From Acidobacteriales bacterium 59-55 (lineage in GTDB: Bacteria > Acidobacteriota > Terriglobia > Terriglobales > Acidobacteriaceae), in the NCBI GenBank assembly GCA_001897435.1, contig MKSV01000006.1, positions 1 through 64,000 on the forward strand: DNA of 64,000 bases, given 5' to 3'. Under the pieces are notes generated by a model. The model was given only the letters and a program-made list of their open reading frames with translations, made no database searches and was not told the origin of the DNA. A program made the translations under genes and the position numbers. Position 1 is the stretch's first letter. Each line of letters starts with the position of its first letter. This document shows, in pieces, positions 31,357-41,151 of the stretch.

Positions 31357-32568
31357 TTACTGCGATACCCGCAGAAGCAGGACGCCGTGTCCGGGAACCG
31401 TCACCTTGTAGGGTGAGCTGATGGTTCCGAGATCCTTGTGAAGCCACAGATCCTTTGCCTTCACCGCGCGGCTGAAGCCGAGCTTGCTGAAGTCGACCTC
31501 GGTGCTGAGCGGAGATGGGTGACGGTTGAAGACGGCAACCGCCTTCGAGCCATCGGCCAGCGAGCGCGTCCATATCTCGATCGGTCCCTCGGCGCTGGCG
31601 CGGTCGCCCTGCTTGCCTGCCGCATCCTGATCGATGGCGATGACATCGCGATTTGTCAAAATCGAAATCGTCTCGGGAGTCATCGTGCTCAAGTCGTTAC
31701 CCGCCAGCAGAGGCGCGGCGAGGATGGCCCACAGGCTCATGTGCGTGCGGTATTCCTCGGCGGTCATGCCTCCGTTACCGACCTCGAGCATGTCGGGATC
31801 GTTCCAGTGGCCGGGGCCGGCAAAGCGCGAGAGACCGGCCTGGCTGAAGCCGATCTGTTCCATGCGCGCGTAGTGGTCCGAGATATCTCCCGTGGTGCGC
31901 CATGAATTGCCGCCGACAGTTGTGCCCCATCGCCACACCGCATCGTTGCCGTATTGGCAGAGGCTGTACACGATGGGGCGGCCCGTGCTGCGCAGCGCAT
32001 CGCGCATCTTGATGTAGGAGTCGACCATGATCTTGTTGGCGGCCTCGGGTGTCGGCGCGTCCTTCATTACCGTGCGCAGGCCGCACAGATCGTACTTGAG
32101 ATAGTCGATGCCCCAGGCGGCGTAGGTGCGGGCATCCTGCAGTTCATGGCCGTAGCTGCCCTCGTACTTGGCGCAGGTCAGGGGACCGGGTGAAGAGTAG
32201 ATGCCCAGCTTGAGTCCCTTGCTGTGAACAAAGTCGGCGAGCGCCTTCATGTCGGGAAATTTACTGTTGGGCTGGATGTTTCCCTGCGCGTCGCGCTTGC
32301 CCTGCCAGGTGTCGTCGATGTTGATGTAGGTATAGCCCGCGGCCTTCATGCCGCTCGAAACCATGGCCTCGGCCTGGGCGCGAATAGTGGCGTCGTCGAC
32401 CTTGCCGTGAAAGTGGTTCCAACTGTTCCAGCCCATCGGAGGCCGAGCTGCGAGGCCATTCTGCTGCGCCGGCGCGATGCCGGGAGCGGCGAGGACAAGA
32501 GCGGCCAATGCAATACAGGCAAAACGCATTTGAGAGAGCGGCATGTGTGGAACTCCTAAGAGAGACAT
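31357..32568 (-). CDS. GH27 alpha-galactosidase
   Basis: RPPMGWNSWNHFHGKVDD, YTYINIDDTWQG, GIDYLKYDLCGL, AGPGHWNDPDMLEVGNGGM. Start may be internal (MPLSQMRFACIALAAL). Confidence 0.93.
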   Translation of the reverse strand: MSLLGVPHMPLSQMRFACIALAALVLAAPGIAPAQQNGLAARPPMGWNSWNHFHGKVDDATIRAQAEAMVSSGMKAAGYTYINIDDTWQGKRDAQGNIQPNSKFPDMKALADFVHSKGLKLGIYSSPGPLTCAKYEGSYGHELQDARTYAAWGIDYLKYDLCGLRTVMKDAPTPEAANKIMVDSYIKMRDALRSTGRPIVYSLCQYGNDAVWRWGTTVGGNSWRTTGDISDHYARMEQIGFSQAGLSRFAGPGHWNDPDMLEVGNGGMTAEEYRTHMSLWAILAAPLLAGNDLSTMTPETISILTNRDVIAIDQDAAGKQGDRASAEGPIEIWTRSLADGSKAVAVFNRHPSPLSTEVDFSKLGFSRAVKAKDLWLHKDLGTISSPYKVTVPGHGVLLLRVSQ

Positions 32569-32660
32569 CCGGTAAAAATTCGGCGGCGAGCGCCGTGAGC
32601 TTTATACATGAACGGCAGGGTAGATGCGAGCCGTCCCGGAAAAGGGTAAACAAGTAACGG

Positions 32661-34721
32661 CTACTGCATCGGAATCTCGATGACCGTTACGCTGGCGTTC
32701 GGGAACTTGTGGGTGAAGGCTCCGTGGACCGGGTCTGTCCGGGTTACGGGCTTCACCCGGTTCGGATCCTCTTCATCGTTCTCGGCCAGAATGCTGTCCG
32801 CGGCGAGCGTCGTCACCTTGGCACTCGTCCCCTTCACGCCGAGGTTAGCAAGATCGAAGCTGGCGGTCAGCGATCGCGTCAGATGGCGATTCACGCAGAA
32901 CAGAACCAGCGATTTGCCTCCTTCGGACTCGGCTGCCGTCACGTCGAGATAGGGAACATCGGTGATCTCGGGCAGGCGATTGACTCCATGCGTGACGGTG
33001 TATTCGGGCGAGTTCGACTTCACGTTGAGCAAGGTTCGCGGCTGCGCGTTTGCGTACTCGCGAAGCACCCAGTAGGCGGGCGCGCCGTAGACCTGACCGC
33101 GCTTCTTCCAGATGCCGCCGAACTCCATAATGCCGGTCATGTCGGAGATGGGAACGATGCCGGAGTCACGCACGATCATGTTGAGGAAGCCGCCCGCAAA
33201 CAGGGCGCCGCCCATGTTGGTGAAGTTCAGCCCCGTACGCGAACGGGAGATCATCAACCACTCGGTGAATGCCGTCTTGACATGGTCGCGGTGTGGGCTC
33301 TGCTGAATCTGGTCGTGGATGGCATGCATCTGCTTGCCTAATCCGATGGGGAGCGCGAGGCTCGCCATGGTGCGAAACTCCGCCGTGGAGTTGTGCATCT
33401 GCACGGCGTCGTTCACGACGAAGTGAGTCGAGAGGTAGTCGAACGTTCCCGGAGGGTTCGTCAACTGCGCGGCGTTCCAGTCGTGGAAGTGGTCTTCGTC
33501 GGCGCCGGTGGCGATCAGACGCGCGTGAGGATCGACCTTGCGTACTGCTTCGCTGACCTCACGCGTAACTGCTGCGACGCGGCCCAAGGTGGGATAGCCG
33601 ACCTGGAAGTCGCCCCAGAGTTCGTTACCCAACTCCCACAGCAGGCCGCCCTTGTGATCGGCCCAGTGCTGGTTGACATACTGCACCCACGCGGCCGCCT
33701 GCGCGGGTGTATCGGTGCCGAGGTTCAGCGCGATCTGCGGCTCGGCGTGAATGAGCTTGCAGAACTCCAGAAACTCGTCCGTGCCGAAGGTGTTGTACTC
33801 GGGAATTCCCCACGAGACATTCAGCCTGCCGATTCTCTTGTCGCGCGGACCGATGCCGTCTCTCCAGTCATACGCCGAGGTAAAGTTGCCGCCGAACCGG
33901 ATCAGCGGCGAGTGCAGATCGCGCGCCATGGCGATCTCGTCCGGGTCCATGCCATCGATGTTGTCGGCCGGCATCAGCGATGCCTGGTCCACCTCCACGC
34001 GGGCATCGTCCTTGAGCGCGATGACGAAATCCACCGGCTCCAGCGGAGCCACTTGGCCCTGCGTGAGCGCAAGCCGGAAGGTGTACTTCGTCCACTTCGT
34101 TGCAGACGCATCAAGATTCTGCGTCGCCAGCACGCGGCCTTCGTGATTGCGCGCGCGGAGAGAGACGGTGACCTGGGCCGGTCCGCGCACATGCTTCAGC
34201 CAGACGCTGCCGGTATAGGTGAGCTCGCGATGAACGGGCAGATAGACCCGCTGCCGGACGCCGACCTCTTTGTCAGGCAGTGACATGATCAGCAGCGAGC
34301 GGCTCGAGTTCGCCGCGTCTCCCCACACCGGCAGATAGCGATTTCCCTGTGCCTGGTCGAGCGGCTCCCACGGCAAGGGGATGCCGAGCTGCGATGCCCT
34401 CTCCAACTCGGGACGGGCGCGCAGCATGTTGGCGACGTTGCCGGCGCTCCACAGACCGCCCTCGAAGCTGGGATTCTCAAGCACGTCGGCCCACAGGCCG
34501 CCGTAGGTCGACTTGCCGATGGGTTCGAGAAAGCTGCCGAAGACGCTGGTTGGAATCGTCTGCGGAGTGGCAGGGCGAGTGATCTGCACTTCGATCGGCG
34601 CGTCGGAGATCGTGCCGCTTTCCGTAATCTGGGCCGGGAGAGGAAGGCTTGCCGCGAGAACGAATAGCCCTAGAGACAGAAGCTGCGCGGCGGATTTGGC
34701 ACGGGAAGATGAAAGATTCAC
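32661..34721 (-). CDS. GH51-like alpha-L-arabinofuranosidase
   Basis: FGSFLEPIGKSTYGGLWADVLENPSFEGG, IRFGGNFTSAYDWRDGIGPRDKR, LLWELGNELWGDFQVGYP. GTG start with AGGAG upstream. Confidence 0.9.
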   Translation of the reverse strand: MNLSSSRAKSAAQLLSLGLFVLAASLPLPAQITESGTISDAPIEVQITRPATPQTIPTSVFGSFLEPIGKSTYGGLWADVLENPSFEGGLWSAGNVANMLRARPELERASQLGIPLPWEPLDQAQGNRYLPVWGDAANSSRSLLIMSLPDKEVGVRQRVYLPVHRELTYTGSVWLKHVRGPAQVTVSLRARNHEGRVLATQNLDASATKWTKYTFRLALTQGQVAPLEPVDFVIALKDDARVEVDQASLMPADNIDGMDPDEIAMARDLHSPLIRFGGNFTSAYDWRDGIGPRDKRIGRLNVSWGIPEYNTFGTDEFLEFCKLIHAEPQIALNLGTDTPAQAAAWVQYVNQHWADHKGGLLWELGNELWGDFQVGYPTLGRVAAVTREVSEAVRKVDPHARLIATGADEDHFHDWNAAQLTNPPGTFDYLSTHFVVNDAVQMHNSTAEFRTMASLALPIGLGKQMHAIHDQIQQSPHRDHVKTAFTEWLMISRSRTGLNFTNMGGALFAGGFLNMIVRDSGIVPISDMTGIMEFGGIWKKRGQVYGAPAYWVLREYANAQPRTLLNVKSNSPEYTVTHGVNRLPEITDVPYLDVTAAESEGGKSLVLFCVNRHLTRSLTASFDLANLGVKGTSAKVTTLAADSILAENDEEDPNRVKPVTRTDPVHGAFTHKFPNASVTVIEIPMQ

Positions 34722-34750
34722 GGAAGTAGTCTCCTTGCGGAAAGTCCAAT

Positions 34751-34764
34751 TGTAAACGCTTGCA
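34751..34764. promoter_or_regulatory. LacI/cre-type operator TGTAAACGCTTGCA
   Basis: 30 bp upstream of the GH51 start; matches TGTAAACGNTTRCA. Confidence 0.6.
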
Positions 34765-34836
34765 TAAAGGTTTTACCTATAAATCAGCCCGAAATTTCCG
34801 CGCGTTTCGCATGCTGGACGGAGTCGATGATCTAAT

Positions 34837-35943
34837 TCATTGCATCGGCGCCGGCGCCATGTGCCTCGGTTGCAGGCTGACCGCAATTTTCATCTCAGCC
34901 TCCGCCTGATCCTTCTTGCCCATCCGCCCCAGCGTGAGTCCGTAGTAATAATGCGCAGGCTGATACTTCGGCGCGCTTGCCACGGCCCGGGCCAGATAGT
35001 CCTCGGCTTTGGCGTAGTCCTTTGCCCGATACGAGAGGATCCCCATTCCCGTCAGTGCACCTCCGTGCTTCGGGTCGCGCTCCAGGGCTTTGCGGAAGAG
35101 CGGCTCGGCCTCTGCATCGTGCTGCCCGTCCAGCGCAATCTGGCCAAGTTCGTAGTACGACTCCGTCTGCATCGGCTGAAGCGCGATCGAACGCTCGAAC
35201 TCCTCCTTTGCATCGGCGGTACGCAACTGCCTTTCGAGCAGGCGGCCCAGACCGTAGTGCGCCGAGGCGTCGCCGGGACGCGCCGCAAGATAGGCGCGGT
35301 AGTGGCGCTCGGCGGCGGCAGGCTGCTCCTGATCGGCCTCGACCCGCGCCAGCGCGTAGATGGCGGTGAGGTCGCCGGGCTTCAGAGCAAGCGCGGCATT
35401 CAACGCTTCGGCAGCAGGTTCGAGCAGATGCATTCCGTGCGCCTGAATGCCCAGATCGGTGAGCAGCGTGGGATCGTCGGGAAGGCTCTTGCGAGCGTGT
35501 TGCAGGCATTCAAGCGCCGCCTGCTGATTGCCGGCAGAGCGAGCCTGGAGCGCCAGCGCCGTAGCCGCTTGAAGCTCTCCTTTGCGAGCATCCGGGTCGC
35601 GCAGATTGGTGGCAAGCACCGTCTCAAAGCAGTCCATCGCCTCCGGATAGCGATGCTGCGCAAGCAGAATTGCTCCCAGCGCGTTATTGGCCACAGGAGA
35701 ATTGGGACTTACAGCGAGCGCATGTTTCAACAGCCGCTCGGCCTCAGCCGCATCCCCCTGACCGGCACGAATGCGGGCGAACTCGGTCAGCTCCTCGACA
35801 TCATCGGGATGAGCGGCGAGGTAAGTCCGGAGCTGCGCTGCCGTCTGCGGAGCCGGAGTCTGTCCGGCAGAGACGGCAGGCACCGCGGCAAACGCAAGCG
35901 CGAGCACAAGAGCGCGTCCGAAGCTGGTGAGAGGCTGGCTCAT
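34837..35943 (-). CDS. Secreted TPR-repeat protein
   Basis: Signal peptide MSQPLTSFGRALVLALAFAAVPAVSA followed by multiple TPR units. Confidence 0.85.
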   Translation of the reverse strand: MSQPLTSFGRALVLALAFAAVPAVSAGQTPAPQTAAQLRTYLAAHPDDVEELTEFARIRAGQGDAAEAERLLKHALAVSPNSPVANNALGAILLAQHRYPEAMDCFETVLATNLRDPDARKGELQAATALALQARSAGNQQAALECLQHARKSLPDDPTLLTDLGIQAHGMHLLEPAAEALNAALALKPGDLTAIYALARVEADQEQPAAAERHYRAYLAARPGDASAHYGLGRLLERQLRTADAKEEFERSIALQPMQTESYYELGQIALDGQHDAEAEPLFRKALERDPKHGGALTGMGILSYRAKDYAKAEDYLARAVASAPKYQPAHYYYGLTLGRMGKKDQAEAEMKIAVSLQPRHMAPAPMQ

Positions 35944-36031
35944 AAAAAGAGGAGGGCAGGAGACCTTGCCGTCTCCCGCCCTCTGAGGATAACTCCGCAA
36001 TAGCCCGGCGCTCATCTGTGCGCCGCGCCGG

Positions 36032-39000
36032 TTAGAACTGAATTCGCCCGGTCAACTGTATGTTCCTTGGTCCGTTGATCGTATTCGTCGGAACACCGAA
36101 GAAGCGGTCGTAGGGATTCATGTTTGGAGTCATGAAGACGTGGCGGTTGAAGGCGTTCAGCAACTCAACTTTGAAGGTGAACGTCACGTTTTCCGTGATG
36201 GGCGTCTTCTTGATGATGCTGAAATCCTCGTTGAAATATTTGAAGTTGCGAATCTCGCCGGTAACGCGCGGGATATTTCCAAAGAGGAAGCCGCCGTTAT
36301 CGCAGGTTTCGCAAGACTGATTTTCCGGGGTGATATGAACGGCACGATGAATGCGGTTGCTCGGTGTGTTTTGGTCGGTAAGGGCAGGCGCATTTTGCAG
36401 CGCGGCATACCCGGGGTTGTCCGAGTCTCCGTTGGGGTTCAACGGGATGGCCAAACCATTGAAGATCGAATCGACGTTCGGATCAGGCCCGGGAAGGCTA
36501 TTGCCGTTCTTCAACTCGCGGAAGGGATCGATCTTGCCATTTTTGAAAGCATTGCTGGCAAGGGACGTGCCCGGAATGCGTGTGAAGCTGATGCAGTTGT
36601 CCCAGCCGGGAATGCCGCTGGCGCAACCGAAACTGAACGGCTGGCCCGACTGATAGCGCTGCACGCCGCCTATCTCGAAGCCGCTGATGAGAGCACGCGC
36701 CAGAGGATTGCTGAAGTTGAGGAACCTCTTGTTCTTGCCGAAGGGAAGTTCATAAAGATAGCTGATGACAAAGGTGTGCGGGATGTCCTGATTAGAGAGC
36801 GACTTCTGACTCTTGGAATCGAAGGGATCCTGCTCCTGTTGAACACCGTTGGTCACGTTGATGATGGAATCGGCGTTGGTGATGGTCTTCGACCAGGTGT
36901 AGGAGGCCTGCATGTTCAGGCCCTGTGAGAAGCGCCGCTCCACGCTGGCGATCAGCGCTTCGTAGGAAGAGTGGCCGACATTCTGCAGGCAGCAGTCGGT
37001 CGCGATGTAGCCGTACTGCGGGAATGGGCGAAGCGCCTGCTGCACTCGGCCATTGAAGGGACCGTGGCCATTCTGTCCACTGTAGGGCAAGCTGATTCCA
37101 TTGGCCGCCAAATCGTAGCTCTGGAGAGCATCGCCACGCGCGAAGTTGGACTTCGGCATGTTATTGATGTTCTCTTCCTGCGACTTCAGGTGGGCGCCCG
37201 AATTGCCGATATAGCCGATGGTCAGGATCAGATCCTTGGCCAGTTCCTGCTGAACTTGCAGGTTCCATTGATTCAGCATTCCCGGTCGGCCATAGGACGC
37301 CTTGACGAAGTTTCCGAAGTGAACGGGCGAGTCCGCATTTCCATTGTCAAACTGGCCGGGGTCCAGGTTGATGCCAACCGTATACGCCGGCATTCCTCCA
37401 TCGATGACAAACGCCGGATCGAAGCCGTTGGAGCCGAACGCGGGATTGGCGGTATAACCCGTGCGGGTGTCGCCGCCGAAGTCGCTGTACTGTAGCGGCG
37501 CATACAGGATGGCGAAGCCGCCGCGAAAGACGGTCTTGCCCGCGCTGTTGCCCGGAGTGTACGCGAAGCCGATGCGTGGAGCGATGTCCTTGACCCAGGT
37601 ATCGGCCCAGCGCTTGTTGCAGTTGTCGCAGTTGGAGGCGAAGACCAGCGCTCCCGGCGTGCCGGTGTAGGGGTCGATAGCCGTCGTGCTGAAGTTGGAG
37701 GTATCGTTATACTTCTCTTTCCGCGGCCGGTCGACGCTGTACCGGATGCCCAGGTTCAGCACCAGATTGTTGGTCGCCTTCAAGTCGTCCTGAAAGAACC
37801 CGGCGTAGTAGTCCTGAATCCACTGTGCCTGGTGGAAGGGAACGCTTACGTTGGCAAAATCTCCCTGCCCGAGCAGCAGACTGGCGAATCCATTCCCGGT
37901 ACCTCGCTGAAAGTCGCCGATCTGGGTCGCCTTGGTTTGGGCATTCTGGAAGCTGAAGTTTCCATTGACGAGGCCATTGGCAATCGCCGAGTACTGCTGA
38001 TAACGATAGTCGATGCCGAACTTGAAGCTGTTGCGGCCCTTCTGCCAGCTGATCGAATCGTTAAGACGAATGCCGTTGTCGATGTTGTCGTCGTTCTGGT
38101 TGCGGCTGAGGTCGCTGTAACCCTGGACGACAAAGTGCGGCATGCCGGTGGTGATATTACCGATACCAAGCTGCTCCGCGTAGTTAACGTTGCCCGCGGA
38201 CTGGAACGAGCCGTTGATGGAGTTCGTGCGATTGGTGCCGATATTCAGGTGGTTCAGAATGTTTGGCGTGATGATGAAATCCCAGCCGCCGCGTCCGAAG
38301 TGCGTGATAAAGTCCTGCGTCTGCGTGATGTAGTCCTGCGGTCCGAGGAACGCGCGGTTGGTCGGATTCAACCGGAAGTTCTCGCGTGTGTTGTAGGAGC
38401 CGTAGATCTTGTTCCTGTCGTTGATTGCCTCATCGATACGCACCGTATAGGTCGTGTTGGTGATCGGCGAAGAGGTGGTCAGGGTGTAGTTATTGTTCAG
38501 CGCGCCATTGGTCGGTTCCGGATACAGCTTGGCAATATTCTGTCCGACTGTGCTGAAGCGGGCCTGCGGGATCACGTTGAAGTCCGCCGGGAAGGGTGAG
38601 GTCGCCGTGGCAGGCGCGGTTCCGAACGGGAGACGGCAGCGAACTCCACCCACAGTCTGCGTCGTCGAGGGGTCAAAGATCTCGCCATTGAAGATGGGCT
38701 TGCCGTCGCAGGGATTGATCTGGCCGGTTGCTCCGTTGACCAGTTGGTCCTGGAAATTTCCGGTGCGCTCCGCCATGGTCGGGACCGTGCTGGTCTGCGG
38801 ACCGCCGAGTGTCTGACGATACTGCTCCCACGCGAAGAAGAAGAAGGTTCTGTCCCTGCCGTTGTAGAGGTGAGGAATCACTACCGGGCCGCCAAAGCTG
38901 CCGCCGTAGTCGTTCTTCTTGTCCGGGGCGCGATTGAAGTCCTTTTCGTGCGGATCGCCGATGGATTGGTAGTAGGCCTTCTGGCCGTTGTTGAACCAGC

Positions 39001-39835
39001 TATTGGCGTTCAGCGCCTCGTTTTTGAAGATGTTGAAGACCGTGCCGTGGAAGGAGTTGGTGCCGCTCTTGGTGGCGAAGTTTTCGATACCGCCCGTGGT
39101 GCGGCCAAACTCAGCCGACGGAGTTGAGGTGGTGACCTTGAACTCGGAGATCGCTTCAACCGAAGGAGCGGTTTCGTCGAAAGACGAGCCGTTCTCCGTG
39201 CGGATGACCGAGGCGCCGTCCAGCAGAATCTCGTTGCCGAAGTTCTGGCCGCCGCCCAGCTTGTTGATGAAGATGCCGTTGCTGTTATTCGCCGAGCCCG
39301 GACCGGTAGTGCCGGGAACGAGGAAGATAAACGACTCGACCGCGCGCATCGCGCCGACGCCGCCGAGTGCGAGCGGAAGATCGACGATCTGCCGTGTGGT
39401 CACGGTTCCGCCCACTTCGGAGGATTGCGTCTCGATGGTGGGCGCGTTGGACTGGACGGTCACGGTCTCGCTCGCGCCGCCGACGTCCAGGGTGATATCG
39501 AAGGCGGTGACAGTTCCGATGCGGACCTCAACACCGGTATTGACCGTCTGCTTGAAGCCGGATGCAGTGGTGGTGATGGTGTAGCGCCCCAGTTGAATGG
39601 AGGGAAAGCGGTAGCTGCCGGCGCTGGTGGAGACAGTTTCGTAGGTGGAACCGGTCGCTTCGCTCTTGGCAACGATCTTCGCGTTGGGAACCTGCGCGCC
39701 GGTGGTGTCGAGAACGTTGCCGGAGATCGATCCCTGATTCGTCTGCGCGGCAGCCAGGCCGGCGAAGAGGAAGAGAAGCGCCACCACTGCGGCGCAGCCA
39801 AGACTGAAACGTTTCACTAAACTGGATGGGTTCAC
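36032..39835 (-). CDS. Oar-like TonB-dependent receptor with carboxypeptidase regulatory-like domain
   Basis: NQGSISGNVLDTTGAQVPNAKIVAKSEATGSTYETVSTSAGSYRFPSIQLGRYTIT; NIQLTGRIQF C-terminus. GTG start at 39835 preceded by GGAGG; ORF extends to an ATG at 39877. Confidence 0.92.
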   Translation of the reverse strand: MNPSSLVKRFSLGCAAVVALLFLFAGLAAAQTNQGSISGNVLDTTGAQVPNAKIVAKSEATGSTYETVSTSAGSYRFPSIQLGRYTITTTASGFKQTVNTGVEVRIGTVTAFDITLDVGGASETVTVQSNAPTIETQSSEVGGTVTTRQIVDLPLALGGVGAMRAVESFIFLVPGTTGPGSANNSNGIFINKLGGGQNFGNEILLDGASVIRTENGSSFDETAPSVEAISEFKVTTSTPSAEFGRTTGGIENFATKSGTNSFHGTVFNIFKNEALNANSWFNNGQKAYYQSIGDPHEKDFNRAPDKKNDYGGSFGGPVVIPHLYNGRDRTFFFFAWEQYRQTLGGPQTSTVPTMAERTGNFQDQLVNGATGQINPCDGKPIFNGEIFDPSTTQTVGGVRCRLPFGTAPATATSPFPADFNVIPQARFSTVGQNIAKLYPEPTNGALNNNYTLTTSSPITNTTYTVRIDEAINDRNKIYGSYNTRENFRLNPTNRAFLGPQDYITQTQDFITHFGRGGWDFIITPNILNHLNIGTNRTNSINGSFQSAGNVNYAEQLGIGNITTGMPHFVVQGYSDLSRNQNDDNIDNGIRLNDSISWQKGRNSFKFGIDYRYQQYSAIANGLVNGNFSFQNAQTKATQIGDFQRGTGNGFASLLLGQGDFANVSVPFHQAQWIQDYYAGFFQDDLKATNNLVLNLGIRYSVDRPRKEKYNDTSNFSTTAIDPYTGTPGALVFASNCDNCNKRWADTWVKDIAPRIGFAYTPGNSAGKTVFRGGFAILYAPLQYSDFGGDTRTGYTANPAFGSNGFDPAFVIDGGMPAYTVGINLDPGQFDNGNADSPVHFGNFVKASYGRPGMLNQWNLQVQQELAKDLILTIGYIGNSGAHLKSQEENINNMPKSNFARGDALQSYDLAANGISLPYSGQNGHGPFNGRVQQALRPFPQYGYIATDCCLQNVGHSSYEALIASVERRFSQGLNMQASYTWSKTITNADSIINVTNGVQQEQDPFDSKSQKSLSNQDIPHTFVISYLYELPFGKNKRFLNFSNPLARALISGFEIGGVQRYQSGQPFSFGCASGIPGWDNCISFTRIPGTSLASNAFKNGKIDPFRELKNGNSLPGPDPNVDSIFNGLAIPLNPNGDSDNPGYAALQNAPALTDQNTPSNRIHRAVHITPENQSCETCDNGGFLFGNIPRVTGEIRNFKYFNEDFSIIKKTPITENVTFTFKVELLNAFNRHVFMTPNMNPYDRFFGVPTNTINGPRNIQLTGRIQF

Positions 39836-39963
39836 AAGACCTCCGAAAATTGCTGCTGTTCTTTTGCGTAATCGCATCTACCGAGTCATGCCGTACCGCA
39901 CCGTACTCAAGCTCGATGGAAATCTCTGTACCGGTGTCGATCTCTCTACTAGAGTCCGTCGAC

Positions 39964-39977
39964 TGTAAACGGTTACA
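39964..39977. promoter_or_regulatory. LacI/cre-type operator TGTAAACGGTTACA
   Basis: Near-perfect inverted repeat 129 bp upstream of the GTG start of the TonB receptor. Confidence 0.6.
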
Positions 39978-40095
39978 GAATTTTGTTCCGAAACAAGTGT
40001 GAACCTGGTCTTACAGATATGTCAATCTTTAGTTTGAAATTTTACTCAACCCGTGAACCTTGCCGGTAACGACTCGCGATGCTGTTCCCCGCCGA

Positions 40096-41151
40096 CTACT
40101 TCGTCTCCGGGGTCGAGTGGGTGCCGTACAGCTTCGCGCTCAGATCCAGCTCTGACCGGGACTTTTCTTCAGATCCCAGGCGATGGTAGAGACGGCCTAG
40201 CTGATAGTGCAATCGCGGATTTTTGGGATCGAGGGCCACGGCCTGCTCCAGTTGCTCTCGCGCCTCCGGCAGGCGGTCGTCCTGCTGATAGGCCCGCGCC
40301 AGTTGCTCGCGGCACTTCGCGTCTTTGGGAGCGATTTTAATGGCCGACTCCAGCACGGCGACCGCCTCGGCGGTGCGGTTCTGCGAGATCAGCAGTGTGC
40401 CGTAATTCAGCAGCGGCTGCTCGCTCGGGTGCGCCGAGCTCCGTTGCGAAGTCACCGCCTCCTGATACACGCGGAGTGCATCGGGAATCCGGTTCTGCGC
40501 CTCGTAGGAGAGCCCCAGATTGTTCAGCGCCTTGACGTCGCCCGGCACAAGCGCCAGAACCCGGTCGAAGGCCTTCTCCGCCGCGACAAAGTTACCTTGA
40601 TTCATCTGCGAGCGCCCCAGGTCATACCAGACATCCGCGTTCTGCGGGTCTTCCTGGACAGCGCGTTCGAGCCAACGGATGGCATCGAGATAGTCATTGA
40701 GCAGAACATAGTCCAGCGCAACGATCCTCAGATCGTTCGCCGTCGGTCGCCGAATCGCCGCTGCCCTGGTAAAGACTTCGAGGGACTCCTTCGGCTTGTT
40801 CGCGCGTTGAAGCACGTAGCCCAGCAGATAGAGCGCGGGCGCCGAGCGCAGATCCTGCTCCAGATAGGATTTAACCGCATGTTCCGCTCCGGCGAGATCG
40901 CCGGCATTGGCGAGGCTCCTGCCCTCCATCAGAAGCGCATCCGCGGCCTGAGCCTCGGTCGCCTGCTCCTTCGCCGTGGAGGAAGCGGCAAAGAGCTTCG
41001 CCGCCTCTGCATAACGCTTCTCGGCATACGCCTGCTGTCCTTGCGCATAGAGCGAAGGCTGCTGCGCCGCTGCTATTCCGGCGATCCATACGGTCAGCAG
41101 AACAACGCCGAGCCATGCCGCACGTCTCGCATTGGCATTCGGCGTCTTCAT
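40096..41151 (-). CDS. TPR-repeat protein
   Basis: Signal peptide-like N-terminus and repeated TPR consensus (YDLGRSQMNQGNFVAAEKAFDRVLALVPGD). Confidence 0.85.
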   Translation of the reverse strand: MKTPNANARRAAWLGVVLLTVWIAGIAAAQQPSLYAQGQQAYAEKRYAEAAKLFAASSTAKEQATEAQAADALLMEGRSLANAGDLAGAEHAVKSYLEQDLRSAPALYLLGYVLQRANKPKESLEVFTRAAAIRRPTANDLRIVALDYVLLNDYLDAIRWLERAVQEDPQNADVWYDLGRSQMNQGNFVAAEKAFDRVLALVPGDVKALNNLGLSYEAQNRIPDALRVYQEAVTSQRSSAHPSEQPLLNYGTLLISQNRTAEAVAVLESAIKIAPKDAKCREQLARAYQQDDRLPEAREQLEQAVALDPKNPRLHYQLGRLYHRLGSEEKSRSELDLSAKLYGTHSTPETK

